Source of the DNA: Betaproteobacteria bacterium
GTDB lineage: Bacteria; Bdellovibrionota_B; Oligoflexia; Silvanigrellales; Silvanigrellaceae
Assembly: GCA_016868315.1 (NCBI GenBank)
Contig: VGHE01000005.1
Span: 1 to 64,000, forward strand
Reading direction: 5' to 3'
DNA length: 64,000 nt
Position 1 is the first letter of the stretch. The number at the start of each line of letters is the position of its first letter. The position numbers and the translations under genes were made by a program. Shown here in pieces: positions 26,001 through 41,000 of this stretch. The notes beneath the pieces were generated by a model, which worked only from the letters and a program-made list of their open reading frames with translations, was not told the origin of the DNA and did no database searches.

Positions 26001-29000
26001 TGGCGCTGGTTTTACCTTTGAGCGAGCCACTGACCACTTCCTCAACTCGCATCTTCATGCTGGCATTGTAAGTTTTTGCCCCGCTCACGGTTGTTACATC
26101 TTCAGCATCTACAACCGTCAATTGGTCAGCCAACGATTGGAATGTAACTTCCAGTGGCACGCTCAGAGCTGCACTCACGTAACGGCCAGTTGTGAGTGTC
26201 ACACCTGAACTCAGACTTGGCGGCTGGTTCACAGCATCCACCTTCACTTTTACGGTGGCCACCTCAAGCGAATTATCCGCATTGTCGTAAGCCACGAAGC
26301 GGAATGCAGGAAGACCTGTCGCGTCGGAGTTTGTATTTGCTGCTGGAGTCCAAACAATTGCTTCGCCTGGGCTCAACAACCGGTTGGGTGAGAGCGTACC
26401 CACCGAGGATAGAGTTGTGCCGTTCGGCAGAGTGATTGTTCCACCATCGAGATGCGTCAGGTTAATGTACAATGGAGTGCCGTCGACGTCGGCTGCATTT
26501 GCGAGAGCCAAAAGGTCTGCTTGTGTGATGCGCAGAGGCACATTCTGTTTTGTTCCGAGGCTCATGCCGGAGACACCCAAAACAAGATTGACATTTGCAG
26601 CTGCACCGCCAAGCGTCGCGCTCAAAGTTGGCTTGTCGTTTGTGCCATCGACCTGAATCTTTATGTCACGTGTTTCAGAGCTACAATTATTGGCATCGCA
26701 AATCCGCACTTTCATCACTGTAAACAGGCCAATGGCGTTCGCAGGAGGAGTCCAATTGAAGGTGTCATACTTCTTATTGGGAACATCTGGCGCAGACGCA
26801 AAACGCGGCATGTCTTCAACATTCGCAAGAGAGGTGACAACCGTTCCTCCATTGCCCGCGCCCATGCGCAAAGTACCGGAGCCAACGCCTTCCACTCGAT
26901 ATTCGATATTATTGAGCTCAACATCGCTTCCTGGAACAGCCGTCGACAGCTGTGAGAAGAGAATATCGCGGCCGCCAATCACATTCTTTGCGGTATTCTG
27001 AGCCAACTGAAGCGATGCACCCGCGGTATACGTAGGTGCGTCGTTCAAAGCGGCGACATAAGCTTGCACCGATCGTGTTCCGGCGTTTCCACCATTATCA
27101 ACGCTCGGTGAGCCCTCGGGATCTTTCAATCGAACCGTGAAAATGTCGACGGGCAAATTGCCAGAGCCGCTGGTGTTATTCGGACGTGTTGTTCCGTTCA
27201 CATTCAGTGGTGGTGTCCAGATAATGCTATCTCCGGGCACGATATCCAATGGTAAATTACCCGAAGTGATGGTTTGGAGGCCGGCCAATCCACTCTTCTT
27301 GTATGTGCCCACATTCGGCATCGACATAATCTGGTATGTGACTGTTCCCGACTCAATGTCTTCGCCTGGATAGTTGGTCAATAGATTGTTGTAAGTAATG
27401 ACATAAGGAACATCTTCAACCGCGTCGGCAAAAATAGTACCCGCAGCAGTAAATTGCGGAGCAGTGTTCACTTTGGTTGCGTTGAAAATCACGGGTACAC
27501 TCGCAACACTTTCCTGAACATTCGCAGCATCAGGAGCTGAAGGAACGAAATAAGCTGTCACTGCAAAGCCTACAACTTTGCCGTAGGTACCGGCTGCAGG
27601 AATCCAAGCAATGCGATCGGTGGATTCAATGTAAGTATCTGAAGTTAAGACAGGGAGAGCTAATTCGGCTGCACCCGTTGTTCCCAAGGGAACCTTCTTC
27701 AAATCTCCACTCGCCGAGATGCTCTTGATCTTGAATTTAAGCTTATTGGTTGAGGTTTCGTCGGAATCTTCGGCATCAGTCTTTGTGCGAAGCTCGTCGT
27801 ATGTGAAATAGAATGTTTGGCCTTGCGTTTGGCCGGTAAATTCATTGACTTTGGTGAGTGTTGGAATCTTATATTGAGCTTTCAGATCAATCGAAACTGT
27901 CGCTTCATCCGTGTATGCGCTGCCATCGTAACCACGCACCTTGAGGAACGGCACAACACCCTTGGTTGTCGATGTCGGAATAAAGAAGACTTCCTGACCT
28001 TCATCAATAACCTGCAATTCGCTCGTGGGAGCAAAAACCGGAGCGGTGCCGTGCGCAGTGACGGTTTGAGAGCCTTTGCGTAGAGTCCCGCCTGCAATTC
28101 CCGTAATTACAAACTGACGCACAGAAGAATCGGTATCACGCAAGCCAAGGCCAATATTTAGGTCGAGCGGATCTGTCAGGTCGGCAAATTGAATACGAAC
28201 CGTCTCACCTTGTTTGTAATCAACCTCAACGCCCGAAACTTTACGATTCGGCAAAGGTAACGTGTACCGCGCTAGTGTCGGTGAAGCGTTGCTGCCACTG
28301 ATTAACATGGTCACTGTTGCAATCGTCGAGGAAGACAGTCGTTTAATGGGATCAGAACTATCAGTTGCATAGGTCTTACCGCTGTCCTTCACACTTAACT
28401 TAAATGCAACTTGTGAGCCCACAACATTGGTTGGAGGAGTCCAAACAAAGCTTTCACCAGGTTTAACTTCTCCACCCACAGTGAGGCCAGACGTGTTGCC
28501 GCCCGAGAGAAGCTGAAGCTGGCCACTGACCACTTCTTCAATCACAAAAGCCATATTTGCATCATAAGTCTTTATGGTCGTGCCAGTGACGTCCTCAAGG
28601 TCAGCAACACTCAGCTGGCCCGCAAGACTTTCAAAAGTCACCGTTTTCGTCACGGGCGTAGGGCCGCTGTTGCGATTCGCGGTCAATGTGACAGCAGAGC
28701 TGAGTGTTGGAGCTTGGTTGCGGCCATTCACAACCACAGTCACAGTCGCCGTGAGATCAGATTGATCTTGGTTGTCGAAAGCTCGGAACTTGAATGCAGC
28801 CAAGCCCGTTGTAGCATTCGCACTCTTGGTATTTGTCGTTGGAGTCCATGTGAAATAATCACCAGGACCAATTAAGCGCGGCGTTGAAAGTACACCAAGC
28901 GAACTCACGACTGAACCATCGGCGAAGGTCAGCGAACCGCCATCCAAGCTTGTGATGTTGAATTTGGTTGGTGTTTGATCGACGTCCGAAACCTGCGAGG

Positions 29001-32000
29001 TTTTGAGCAACGTTTCGTGGTTAATGACCAAAGGAACATTCTGCTGCGTGCCCACAGAAGCAGTACCACCCGCTCCCAAAATTGTCGTTCCCAACGTGAT
29101 GCTCGTTACATTCAGAATAGGCTTATCGTTGATACCATTGCGTTGAATCTTCACAAGCTGTGTGATCGGTGAACAATCTGTTGCATCACATGCACGAACT
29201 GTCATGACAGTGAGTTCGCCTGTCACATTCACAGGTGGAGTCCAGGTCAATGTATCGAATTTAGCACTTGCTCCCCCGGGAGTTTGCACAACTCGTGTGC
29301 TCAATGGAACAACCGGATTTGCACCACCGGTCAGTGTTCCTGAGCCAACGGATTCAATACGATATTCAACCGCATCATTATCAGCATCCGTCACAGGAAG
29401 AGCTGTTTTGACCTGCTCGTAAGTTACAGCCAACGTCGCAGTCTGCTTGTTCGTGGATGGCAAGTTCACGATCGGCGTACCATACAACGGCACATCATTC
29501 ACAGCCGCAATATTTACCAGAACGTCGCGTGTCGCAGTGCTCACACCACCATTGTCGTCAATGAGCCGCACGGTGAACGCCACGGTTGCGGCAGCCCCGC
29601 CCGGCTTGTTGTTTAAGTTGCGATTCAGAGGTGGAGTCCAGAGAACACTTTCACCCGGACGAATCACAGTGAGACTTCCTGCGGTGATGGCTGTATTACC
29701 CTTAAACCACGATAGCCCATCGCCCAGGCCAACAATCTGATAGCCCAAAATTCCAGATTCAAGATCTGTACCGGCCAAACCTGCGCTGGCAAAGAGATCC
29801 TGATAAGAGATGTAGAATGGGCTGTCTTCCGAGGCACCGGAGAGGGTGTTGCCCGCGTTCAGGAAAGTCGGGAGGCTGTTCACAGGATTCACTTGCACAC
29901 GCACGGTCAGAGGGGTCATGGAGACCGCATCGCTTGAGTCCAGTGCAACGATGTTAAACGCAGGCAGAAGACCGCTCTTGGTTCCAACTTCTTCCCATTG
30001 ATACGTTTTGCCATGTTCAAGAACGCTATTTTCGACCAGGTTCGTTGGGTTGAAGGCTGAACATGCGGATGTCGTGCATTCTTTCAGAGTTCCATAAACA
30101 TCGTTCGAACCAATCTTAACAATCTTAAATCTCAAACGCTTCGTTGTATCAGATGGCGCATTGGTTTCCTCAAAGTCAGCCGCGTTTGTCAGATTGCGCA
30201 GAGTGGTGAAATCAAATTTGAATGATGTATTGAGGCTTGCAGAACCCTGAGTTGCAGGGCCCAAATTCGACACACTCGTAAGAGTCGGAATTTGGTTCTG
30301 TGCATCGATCTTCACCTGAATGGTGCGTTCAGCAGAGTATGCCAACGCATCAAATGCCTGCACCCGAATGAATTCAACCGCGGTGCCGGTGACCGTGAGG
30401 TTGGGCAAGAACACAACCGTCTCGTTTGGATTGATGAGCGCCGAGCCGGAGGGCGAAACGGTCGGTGCCGTGGTATGCGCAACCATCGCAACCGAACCTT
30501 TGTACAAAGTCCCGTTCGCAATCGAAGTCACCATCAGCGGCACTGAATTTGCAGCGCCATCGGGATCCTGCGCACTCACTGCAGAACGCAGTTCTTCGTA
30601 GGTGAAGGCTTTGGGAGCACCCTGGGTCATCTTCAGCGCATCTGCCAACACAACCGGATTCGTTGCACCGATGGTGGGGGCCTGATTGCTTCCGGTGACC
30701 AACACGTAGACCTTCGCAACTTCGGCGCTTGCCAAGTAGGGTGATGCCACTTCAATCACTCGAACAGTGAAAGCTTCGAAGTTGTTGGTCGCATTAACAG
30801 GAGGATTCCACGTCAGTTTGTTGTTTGTTGAATTAAGAGTGTTGTTCGATGCTGACAGATTCGTTTGGGAACCCGTGGGGCCAATTTGAATTGCAGCGGA
30901 ACCACTGAGCTGGGATTCAATCTTGAAAGACAAATTCTGATAGCGCGTCGTGAGGTCGGAAACCGCACCACTCACAGTTTCATCCGCAACACCGAGCTTG
31001 CTCATCAAATCGCCAAAGTCAATCGTCAACGCTGTGTTGCGATTGGTTGCATAAGTGTAGGAATCGTTCATCGTTGGCGCTTGGTTCGCCTGGCTCACAT
31101 CCATTGTCAAAGTGATTTCTGAAGTGGAGTAATCGAGCCCGTCATAGGCTTTCACCTTCAGCACTTCAACCGCCGTGCCAGCGTCGGTGGGCGTGTAAAC
31201 AAGCTGGCCACCAGGCGAGAGCACGGCCGAATTGTTCGGTGACGCGCTGCCGGTGTAAGGCACCACAGCATTCAATCCATTTTTCCAACTGCCTTTGGGA
31301 ACAGCGGTGACGACATAGCTCACAACCGAGCTATCACTGTCGTTCAAAGAAGACTGCAGCAACGCATCGAGGTTTGTGTAGGTGAGAGTTACAGGTATGT
31401 TTTGTGTTGCCAGCACAGCCGCGGGACTTGCACCTGCAGTGGTCCAAGGAACCGTGATGCTTGCATTCGTTCCGAGGCTCGCTTTGAACAGAGGCTTGAA
31501 GTTTTCGCCATTGACAATTGATACAGACACAACCGCGGTGGTTGGGCTCACCAATTGCTCACTATCCACAACACTCACCTGGAATGCGGCAAAGGGTCCG
31601 CCTTTGGCATTGGTGGGAGGATACCAATACACTGTGTCGCCAGTTGAAATAGTCTTATTCACACTGTCAACAGGAATTGCGGAGGCTTCGCCGGTCGAGC
31701 CATACTTCAGGTTCTGACCAGACATGCGTGTGTCGATGCGCAGCTTCACAGCGTCGTAATAGGTTCCTGCAGCAGCGGCGGAAGCTGGCTTCGCACCCGT
31801 AATGTCCTCAACATCGGTCACGTTGAGGCTGTGCGCCAGCTCTTTAAAGGTCATGGCGAAGACTTGGTTGCGAGTTGCGCCCGTGAAGGTTGTTGCCGCA
31901 TCGAGTGCCGGTGCTTGATTGACAGAGTCCACTTTTACCCGAAGGGTTGCAAACGAAGTCGATTCTTCCGCATTGTCCCACGCCACAAACTCAAAGGCCG

Positions 32001-35000
32001 AGAACACGCTGTCGGTTGCGGCAGCACTGTTCACGTTCGCCTCAGGGGTCCAAGTGAAGTACTCACCAGGGCTCAACACAACCGGCTGGATAAGATTGCC
32101 AACACCGTCCTTGGCACTTGCAGAATTCACTGTGCGACTACCGTAAATAACAGTACCACTCAGGATCTTCTTAATTCTGAAGTACAATGGAGTTTGATCG
32201 GTGTCGGCAGAACCCGATTTTTCAAGCAGCAAGCTGTGCGAGATCACGACTGGAGTGTTTTCCACTGTTCCAGTTGTTCCAGCCGTCACTCCGAGCGAAA
32301 TCGTGCTGACAGCGAGAGTCGGTTTCGCATTATTACCACTCACCGTCGCACGCAATTCAACCGTGCTCACCGAGAAATCGGTGCCATCGAATGCGCGCAG
32401 GGTTGCAATGACAAAAGTTCCGGTGGCGTTCAGCGGTGGAACCCAGAAGAGGCTCTGACCACTGTAGGCCGAACTGCCTGTACCGCTCAGGCGAACGAAT
32501 TGTTTTGGATTCAGCGCAGCACCTGAGTTAATGAGGGTCGCCACATTCGAGGCTGCCGCACTTGTTCCGAGGTACAGGGTACCTGAATTCACACTCTCAA
32601 CTTGATATTGAAGGGCATCGTTCTCTTGGTCGGTGACCTGCACAAATCCATTGCTGGTGTTGTTCTTTAGCTGCGCCCAAGTGATCGTGATGCCCGCATT
32701 CGTGCCAGGGTTTTTGCTCGCTGCGAATTCTTGGGTTGCACCAAACACAGGTGCATCGTTCACAGCTGCTGTGAGCACTTTTACGGTCTTCTGTGTTGCA
32801 TCGCCACTGGCAAGGCCGGCATCATCCACTAATTGAACCTTGAACGCCTCTAATCCGTTCGTGGCTTCGTTGGCATGCAATGCAGGTGTCCAGGTGATGT
32901 ATTGACCCGGTTGCAGTACCTCAACAAACGTTCCGCTAGCACTTGTGTAAACAGTGCCAGATGAGGTTCGCAGCGAACCTGTCTGTACCTGTGTAATCTT
33001 GTAGCTCAGCACTCCACTTTCAACATCTGTGCCACCGTAGTTTGTGGTCAGCATTTGGTGAGAGATTACAAACGGAATATCTTCGCTCGCACCGGCGAGA
33101 GGTGTGTCGGTTGCAGCAAAGGTAGGAGCTGTGTTGGTCGGCGCAATTTGAACATACACTGGGATTGGAGCAACACTTTCCAAGGCAGGAGATCCAGCAT
33201 CGACAGCCATAATACTAAACGCATTCAAGCGACCGCTGGCATTCACCGGAGCTTTCCATGTGATAGTTTCGCCAACCGCGATGTCGTAACCAATGGGAAG
33301 CGGGTCGAGTGCCGAAATTGCACCATCGACTTTACGTGCCAAAGTGCCCGAGGTAATCGCCTTTATGCGGAACTTCAATTGAGTTGTGCTGCCAGCGAGT
33401 GTTTCTTCAAAGTCAGACGCATCGGTCAGCGCACGCAAATTAGCGTAAGTGAATTCTTTGGTGACATTGTTTAAAGTGTTTTCAACGCCACCCGTGATGT
33501 CGTTTACATACGAAAGCAGTGGAATTTGGTTCTTCTTGGCAATCTTCACATTCACCGGAGCCGTGACTGTCGAATAGCCTGAGTTAGATGCATCGAGCGT
33601 GCCATCAAACGCACGGACATTGAACAATGCATAGGGCGTAGCATCATCTCCGACGTTTGCATTGGGAATAAAGACAACAGTCTCACCGGGGACTATGAGC
33701 GAAGATGATGGAGGCGCCGAGAGATCGGTGTAAGCCGTCATCGTCGTGGAGCCCTTCTTGAGAAGACCCTTCGATGTATCGATGCTGGTGACGACAAACG
33801 AGAAATAAGCTGGGCTGAAATCTGCATCGTTTGCATTCAAATAAGCTTTAATCGCATCATAGCTGATGGAATAAGGCTGACTCTGAGTTCCAACCGTTGG
33901 TAGGAACGTGCCCGCTGCAGCAGCTGTTAGCGTGGGTGCTGTGTTGGCATCGCCATTGACCGTCACTGTCACCTTGCCCACCTGAGTGCTACCCAGTGAG
34001 CTGCCGTCGAGTGCAATCATATAAACAGCATCAAACAAGCCGGTTGCGTTCGTAGGTGGTTTCCAGAACAAACTTTGAGTCGAGGCAATCTCGTTGTTGT
34101 TGATGGGATCATACAAAGCCGCAGCAGCCGATGCCGTTGCCTGACTCGTGCCTCCACCCGAGGATGTACCAATGCGGATCTCAAGGCCTCCGAGTTGTTT
34201 CTCAATACGGAACTTGATTGGGCTGCCTGCAAAATTCGTTGTTCCCACAGGTGCGTTTTCGCGGTCGACAACATTCAAGCTCGTTGCACCCGTCGCAAGC
34301 TGGGCAAATGTAATTTCACGTTCAACATTGCGAGAGGTGATGTAATGAGCCGAAGGACTGATAGTTGGTGCTTGATTGACTTTGGGTATAAGCAGTTTCA
34401 CCAACACCGATTGCTCAGAATAAGCTGAGCCGTCGAAAGCAAACACTTCCATGATGGTGTATGGGTTTGAGTCGTGAGCAGCATTGGCATTCGGATTAAA
34501 CACCACCGACTCACCCGCGGCAATCACCGAGCTCGCATTGGGAGCAAGGCTGCCACCTGCACTTGCAAACGGAACAATCGACACTCCACCCTTCTTAAGG
34601 GACCCGTTCGAAACACTCTTGACAACAAAAGCAAGATAGTCGTTGTCGGTTTTGTTTGAGTTCAACTGGCTAAAGAGATAATCGTAGCTCAAAGTGTAGG
34701 GAGTATTTTCTGCACCGTTCACTCCCAGTTGTTTCTCAACAACATTCGCAGTTCCGGTTGCAGTAAAACCAGCTCCAATAATGGGTCTCTGATTGTCGCC
34801 ATAAACAGTGATCTTGACCCGCGCACTGGTTGCACTCGGACGATTGTCGCTATCAATTACCGACACAGTGAACGCATCAAAGGTTGTTCCGTTGAGAGCG
34901 TTGTTGGGTGAAGTCCAAACAAACTTCGAACCATTCACAACAAGATTGTTACTGCTGGTCACAGCAGAACGCACACCACCAGAACTTTCAATCTGCAAGC

Positions 35001-38000
35001 TGCCACCTGCAAAAACTTCATCGATGCGGAAAGTTAACTTCGTCTTGTCGGTGAGATCTTCAACATCTGAAACAATCAGCTTATCGAACAACTCAGAGTG
35101 GGTAATCACCTTATCTTGATTGCGATCTGCTCCGTCTGAGGTGCTGCTCTTGAATTCATACTGAGCAGCCAGTGTGGGTGCTTGATTCACAACCTGCACC
35201 TTGACAACCACCGTGGCTCTCGCGTTGGCCCCTGTCGATTCGAGCGCATTATCCCAAGCAGCCAATTCGAAGGCATTTTGATCGCCATTGAGATTCGCGT
35301 CGGGAGTCCAGGTGATGTATTCGCCGGGGCCAACCGTCACGGGAGTCACCAGATCACCCGAGCCATCCACAGCACTGCTACTGTTCACAGTGCGTGCACC
35401 AAAGACAATCGTACCACTCAAACGTTTCTTAATACGGAAGAACACAGGAGTTTGGTCAGAATCCGCAGCACCCGAGCCATTCAAGAGTGTGCCATGGCTA
35501 ATCACCAATGGAACGTTTTCTTGGGTTGCGGGTGCAGCATTTGTGCCCAAGGTGAACGTGGTTACTGAAAGCGTGGGCGCTGCATTTCCACCCGTTACAT
35601 TGACACGAATTTGCGCTGCCGTTGCCGAGAAGTCTGTTCCATCGAAGGCGCGCACCACGGCGACAAGATATTCACCGGTTCCATTCTGTGGCGGAACCCA
35701 GAAGAGTTTGTCGTTCGTGTAGGTTGTTGGGGAATTTGTCGACTTGAGGCGCACCAACTGCTGAGGACTTGCGGCCTGACCTGAAGTTAAAAGCGACGCA
35801 ACCGAAGGCGATGATGCGTTTGCACCGAAGTACAGGCTGCCATCGCCGACACTCTCAATCACATACTCACGCAACGAGATGACGCTATCCACATCATTGA
35901 TTTTCAACTTGCCAGTAGATGCATCCGAGAGTGTGCTCCAACTGATTTCAATTCCAGTGTTCTTCGCTGTGGTGTGAAGATCCGATGTCCCCAGAGATGG
36001 GGCATCATTGATTGGAGCAACAAGAACCTCAACCACTTTCGCTGGCAATGTTACACTCGCAAGACCACCGCCATCCACAACCTCAATCGTAAACGCCGCC
36101 TGTTTGTTGGTCGCATGGCTTGTGTTTGCGGGCGGAATCCACGTGACGTACTCACCTGGCCTCACCACTTCCAGAAGTCCACTCGCTGCCGTGTAGGTTC
36201 CGGTTGATGTTTTGAGTGTGCCAGAGGAGACTCCGGTGATTCTATAGTTCAGAACGCTCGATTCGACATCGAGCCCGGGGTAAGAATTCATCAACATTTG
36301 GTGTGAAACAATGAACGGAATGTCTTCCTGAGCACCAGCCAATGGACCAACGGCGCCCGCAGTAAACTCGGGGGCAGTGTTGGTCGGGTCAACCTGAATA
36401 TGCACAGGTATCACCGCAACACTCTCTGTGTCGTCCGCCGTTCCAGCGGTGGCATCCAAACCTCTGTCGCGCGCTACAACGCTAAAGACATTGAAGCGAC
36501 CTGTACCATTGAGCGGAGCTGTCCATTTGATCGTATCACCACTGGCGATATCATCACCCGCAATCATCACCGCTTTGTTGCGCGTGTTGTCTGCTGAATT
36601 ACTTCTTTCCAAAGTTTGTGTTGTGATGGCCTTCACGACAAAGCGGACTGTCTTGGCATTTGCTGCTTCTTCGAAATCAGCCATATCCGTGAGAGCACGC
36701 AGTTCATCGTATGTGACCGCTTTAGAGAAATTGCCTGAAATATTTTCAACACCACCGGTGATGTCATTCACATAGGTAAGCGTTGGAGCTTGATTGATGG
36801 CAACAAAATTAATTTTGACTGCAGCGTTTGCGTTGTAAGTGATCGCATTGCGAGTCTCATCCGTTGAATATTCAAGACCATCAAAAGCACGCACGGTAAA
36901 TGCATCTGTGATTCCTGAAACACTCGCAACCGGAATAAAGACCACCGACTCCCCAGGCGCAATCACCGCGGTGCCATCGGGTGATCCCGTGCCGGTGTAG
37001 GCGGTCATTGTTGTACCACCCTTCCTCAGGACTCCCTTCGTGGTGTCAATGGTTCTTACAACAAACGAGAACCACGATGGCGTGAAATCTTCATCATTTG
37101 CGTTGAGGTAAGTTCTCAAAGCATCGTAGGTCACAATGAAAGGTCGGCCTTGCTGACCCTGTTGTGTCAATGCAGGATTTGCTGCCTGCAAGACAGGTTT
37201 GGTGTTGCTGCCATTGATATTGACCAACACCTTTGACCTGTCGCTGGTTTCGAGTCCGGCGAGGTCCACAGCAGCAACTTCGAACATTTCTTTAAGGCCG
37301 CTGACGTTCTGCGGTGGTGTCCAGAACAAGCTTTGGGTTGGGCCGAGGAACTTATTTGAAGAGCCGAAGCTCGTTGCTGCCGCTGCCGCCGTCGCAATCG
37401 CGGCGTCGGTGCTTGCGGTCGCTGCAGTACCGATCTTCAAGGCTTGCCCTTCAAGCATGCGTTCAACGCGCAACTTCATGTCTTTGAAGTCAGGAGTTGC
37501 TGCATTGCAGTCGGGCACATCTTCGCGGTCACACACGCGCAGGTCTTTGGCCAAGGTTTCGAATTTGATTTCAACGATGCGGTTGCGAACACCGGCATAC
37601 GTAAACGTGCGCTGATTACCGGACGCAATCGCAACATTAAAGTATGGAGCTTGATTCAATGCATTGACCATCACGCTCAACACAGCGGTGTTGTCGGAAA
37701 GGTCTTTGTTGTCGGTTGCCTTAAATTCAAAGGCCTGTTGTTCCACTGAATTCTTGCTTGCAAGAGCTGCGGGGGTCCAAGTGATGAATTCGCCCTCACG
37801 AAGCGTCAGGGGCGTATCAATGTTTCCTACGAAGGAAACAACCCGGGTTCCGTAGGTGATTTTACCGCCATTGAGCTTGGTGATCCGAAACGACAGCGGG
37901 GTTTGATCAGAATCTGTTGCGCCCGACCAGCTGAGCAAATCAGCATGCGTGATAACACGTGGCAGACCTTCGTCGGTACCAACAGTTCCTGCCGTACCTC

Positions 38001-41000
38001 CTGACACGCCAAGTTGGATGAGCCGCAGTGTGTTTACCGGCATCTGATTTGAAACAATCACGGGCTTCGCGTTGCTGCCATCCACAAACACCCGCACATC
38101 TGCGGTACTGACTGTTGTTTGCAGGTCTGCATCCAGTGCACGCACAACAAACGCTATGTATGTGCCGGTTGTATTGAGCGGCGGAATCCAGAACACGTCG
38201 GTTCCACTGGTTGCGCTTGAACCGGATGGAACGATTGTGATGGTTTGCTGCTGGCCCGTGATGTCGGGCGAGCTTTCCAGGGTTCCAAGTTTCAATTGCC
38301 CTACACCAACCGCTTCAATGCGGTACACGATACTTTCGGGCGCAGTTTCAACATCCGAGACTGGCAATGCAGCTCGCAGATTGGTATGGGAAATAACCAT
38401 TCCAGTGTTCTTGGTGCCATCCAGCGTGAGCTGAGGAGAACCAAACACAGGTGTGTCATTCACCGAGGCAACTATAATGCTCACTGGATGCGCAACAGCA
38501 GTGAGTCCAGCAGCATCGGCGACCTGAATCGAGAACGCGCTACCCACGGTGTCTTTCACATTGTTTCCTGCAGCGACCCAGGTGAGCTGCTCGCCCGGTT
38601 TCAGGGTGAAGGGCAAATTCGCAGGTCCGAGTGTGAGCGCGGCAGTCTTCAATTGACCTTTCGTTGAGTCAATAGACGTGATGCGATAATTCAATGTGTT
38701 CGACTCGACATCTATGGCAGGAAGAGCAGCAGCCAGCATGCCATGGGTCACAATAAACGGCGTGTCTTCCAATGCTCCCGTGAGAACTGCAGCAGGCGAG
38801 GCCGAAGTGTAAAGCGGAGCGCTGTTGTTGTAAGTCACGTCGAAATAAACAGGTAGTGTTTGTGCACTCTCTGCCCGACCCGTTGGGATGGCAGGGAAAG
38901 TGCCATCGGCGTTGCGTAAGCCCGCATCCTGCGCAACCACACTGAAGGGGCTGAAACGGCCACTTTGATTTTGCGAGGCATCAGGAGTCCAGCTCAGGCC
39001 CGTTGATGCGGTCCCATCGCCGTTGCTGAGCACATCGGTGGGTTCAATTGGGTCGCCCACGTTGAGGACTGTTGCTCCACGCTTGATGGTCCCGCCACCC
39101 AAGGATTTAATCACAAATCGAAGATTTTTGGGACTCGCAGGTTCTTCATAATCCTGTGCATCGCTCGCGTTGCGCACATCGTTATACGTGAAGGGAATTG
39201 CTCCAGGAACGGGGAGTGTTGTTGAGCCCGTAGACACCCGCGATGTTGCCTTCGCTATTGCTGCAATGCTTGTGAGCGTTGGAACCTGATTTATTGGGTT
39301 TAGAGTTATTTTAACAATCGCTTCAGTTGCAGAGTAAGCAGCACCATCAAAGGCACGCACTTTAAAAAGCGTTTGCGTGCCAACGAGATTGCTTGCTGGG
39401 ATAAATGTCATCGATTCGGTTGGAGCTAAAACAGCCGTCGCCGGTGCGGTGAGTGGAATGCCAGTGAAGGCTGTCATTGGAACACTGCCTTTGCGCAACG
39501 CTCCTTTACTCGAATCGATATTTGTCAAAACAAGTTGGATGAAGGTGCCGTCGGTGTCAGTCAAATTCAATGCCGACTGTGCCGCGAGATCGCTGTACTT
39601 GATTTCGTAGGATGCATTCTGCACACCATTAGCAATGGTGAACTCGGGTGCAGCAGCATCGGCAGCAATCTTCGGAGCCGCATTGGTGCCAGCAACAGAG
39701 ACAACCACCTTGCCCACTGTTAAACCAGCCAAGCCGGCGCTGTCTTTAACACTCACCGTGAACGCATCAAAACTGGTGGCGATGTTTTGCGAAGGAAGCC
39801 AGTAAACACTTTTGCCTTCAATCAATTCGAAGGCATCGAATGCGGAGAGACTTTCGAAGCCTGAGGTCACACCCTCGTTGCCAATCTTGAGGCTCTGCCC
39901 ACCAAGCATCTGTTCAATACGGAAGCTCACTTTACAGTGTGGCTTTCCGGTTGGGCAGCAGGTCGGTGTCTCGGCGCCTGTGCACACAGATAGGCCAGCA
40001 ACATCTTCTGCGTCGGTGGTTCCCAAACCGCTCGCCAGATCTTTGTGTTTGATTTCCAACCATTGATTGCGTTGGCCATTGGTATTTGTGTACAGCGGTG
40101 AGACTTGCGGCCGCTGATTTTGCGCATTGACCTGCACGTTGATGGTTGCGGGTGAACCCGCTGAATAGAGTTGCCCATCATACGCATAAACCTTCAACAC
40201 CGCAGTCGCGCCTGTTGCAGTGCTCACAGGCGTGAACAAAATCGTTTCACCAACGTCGACCAATCCAGATGCCAGCGGCGGAGTGTTTGTGCTGGTAAAT
40301 TTCGCCAAATTAGTTGTGCCTTTGCGTGCCGTACCGTTTGTGATGTCGTGAAGCACAAACTTCACAACACCCGTATTGTCGGGATCCTGAGCACCGGTCG
40401 CGGCCAAGAGCTGAGCATAGGTGATTGTAAAAGGTGTGTTTTGTGTCGCAGTTGTGAAGGCCGACGTTGCCGGCGCAAGGTTCGCAATGGTGGGAACTTG
40501 ATTGCTTCCGCTGACCTTTACACTCACTTTCGCCAAATAGTTGCTGGGCATTTCCTCGGAATCAACAACACGCACAGTGAACGCTTCAACCGTCTCTGCC
40601 AGATTTGTGGGTGGCTGCCAGAACAGGCTCTTGCCTGGGATCAGGGCAAAGTTATCCGAGGCGAATGCCGTTGCTGCGGAGACGTTTGATGCAGAGTTTA
40701 TTGGGGTCGATGATCCAATCTTGAGTGATTGCCCCGAGAGTAATCCCTCAACATGAAGTTTCAGCTTGCTAAAGTCAGCGGTATAGTCTTCAACATCGTT
40801 GATCTGCAGCTTGGTCGCAAGGTCTTCAAAGGTTATTTCAAGAAGCTCATTGCGTGCTACGCTCGTATTACGCACCACACCAGCATCCACCACTCGCGCA
40901 GCATCATAAGTGACCGCTGTGAGCATGGTGGGAGGCTGGTTAACGGGAGCCAAATCCAAGGTCACCACACCCACTTCGCTTGAATACATGCTGCCGTCGT

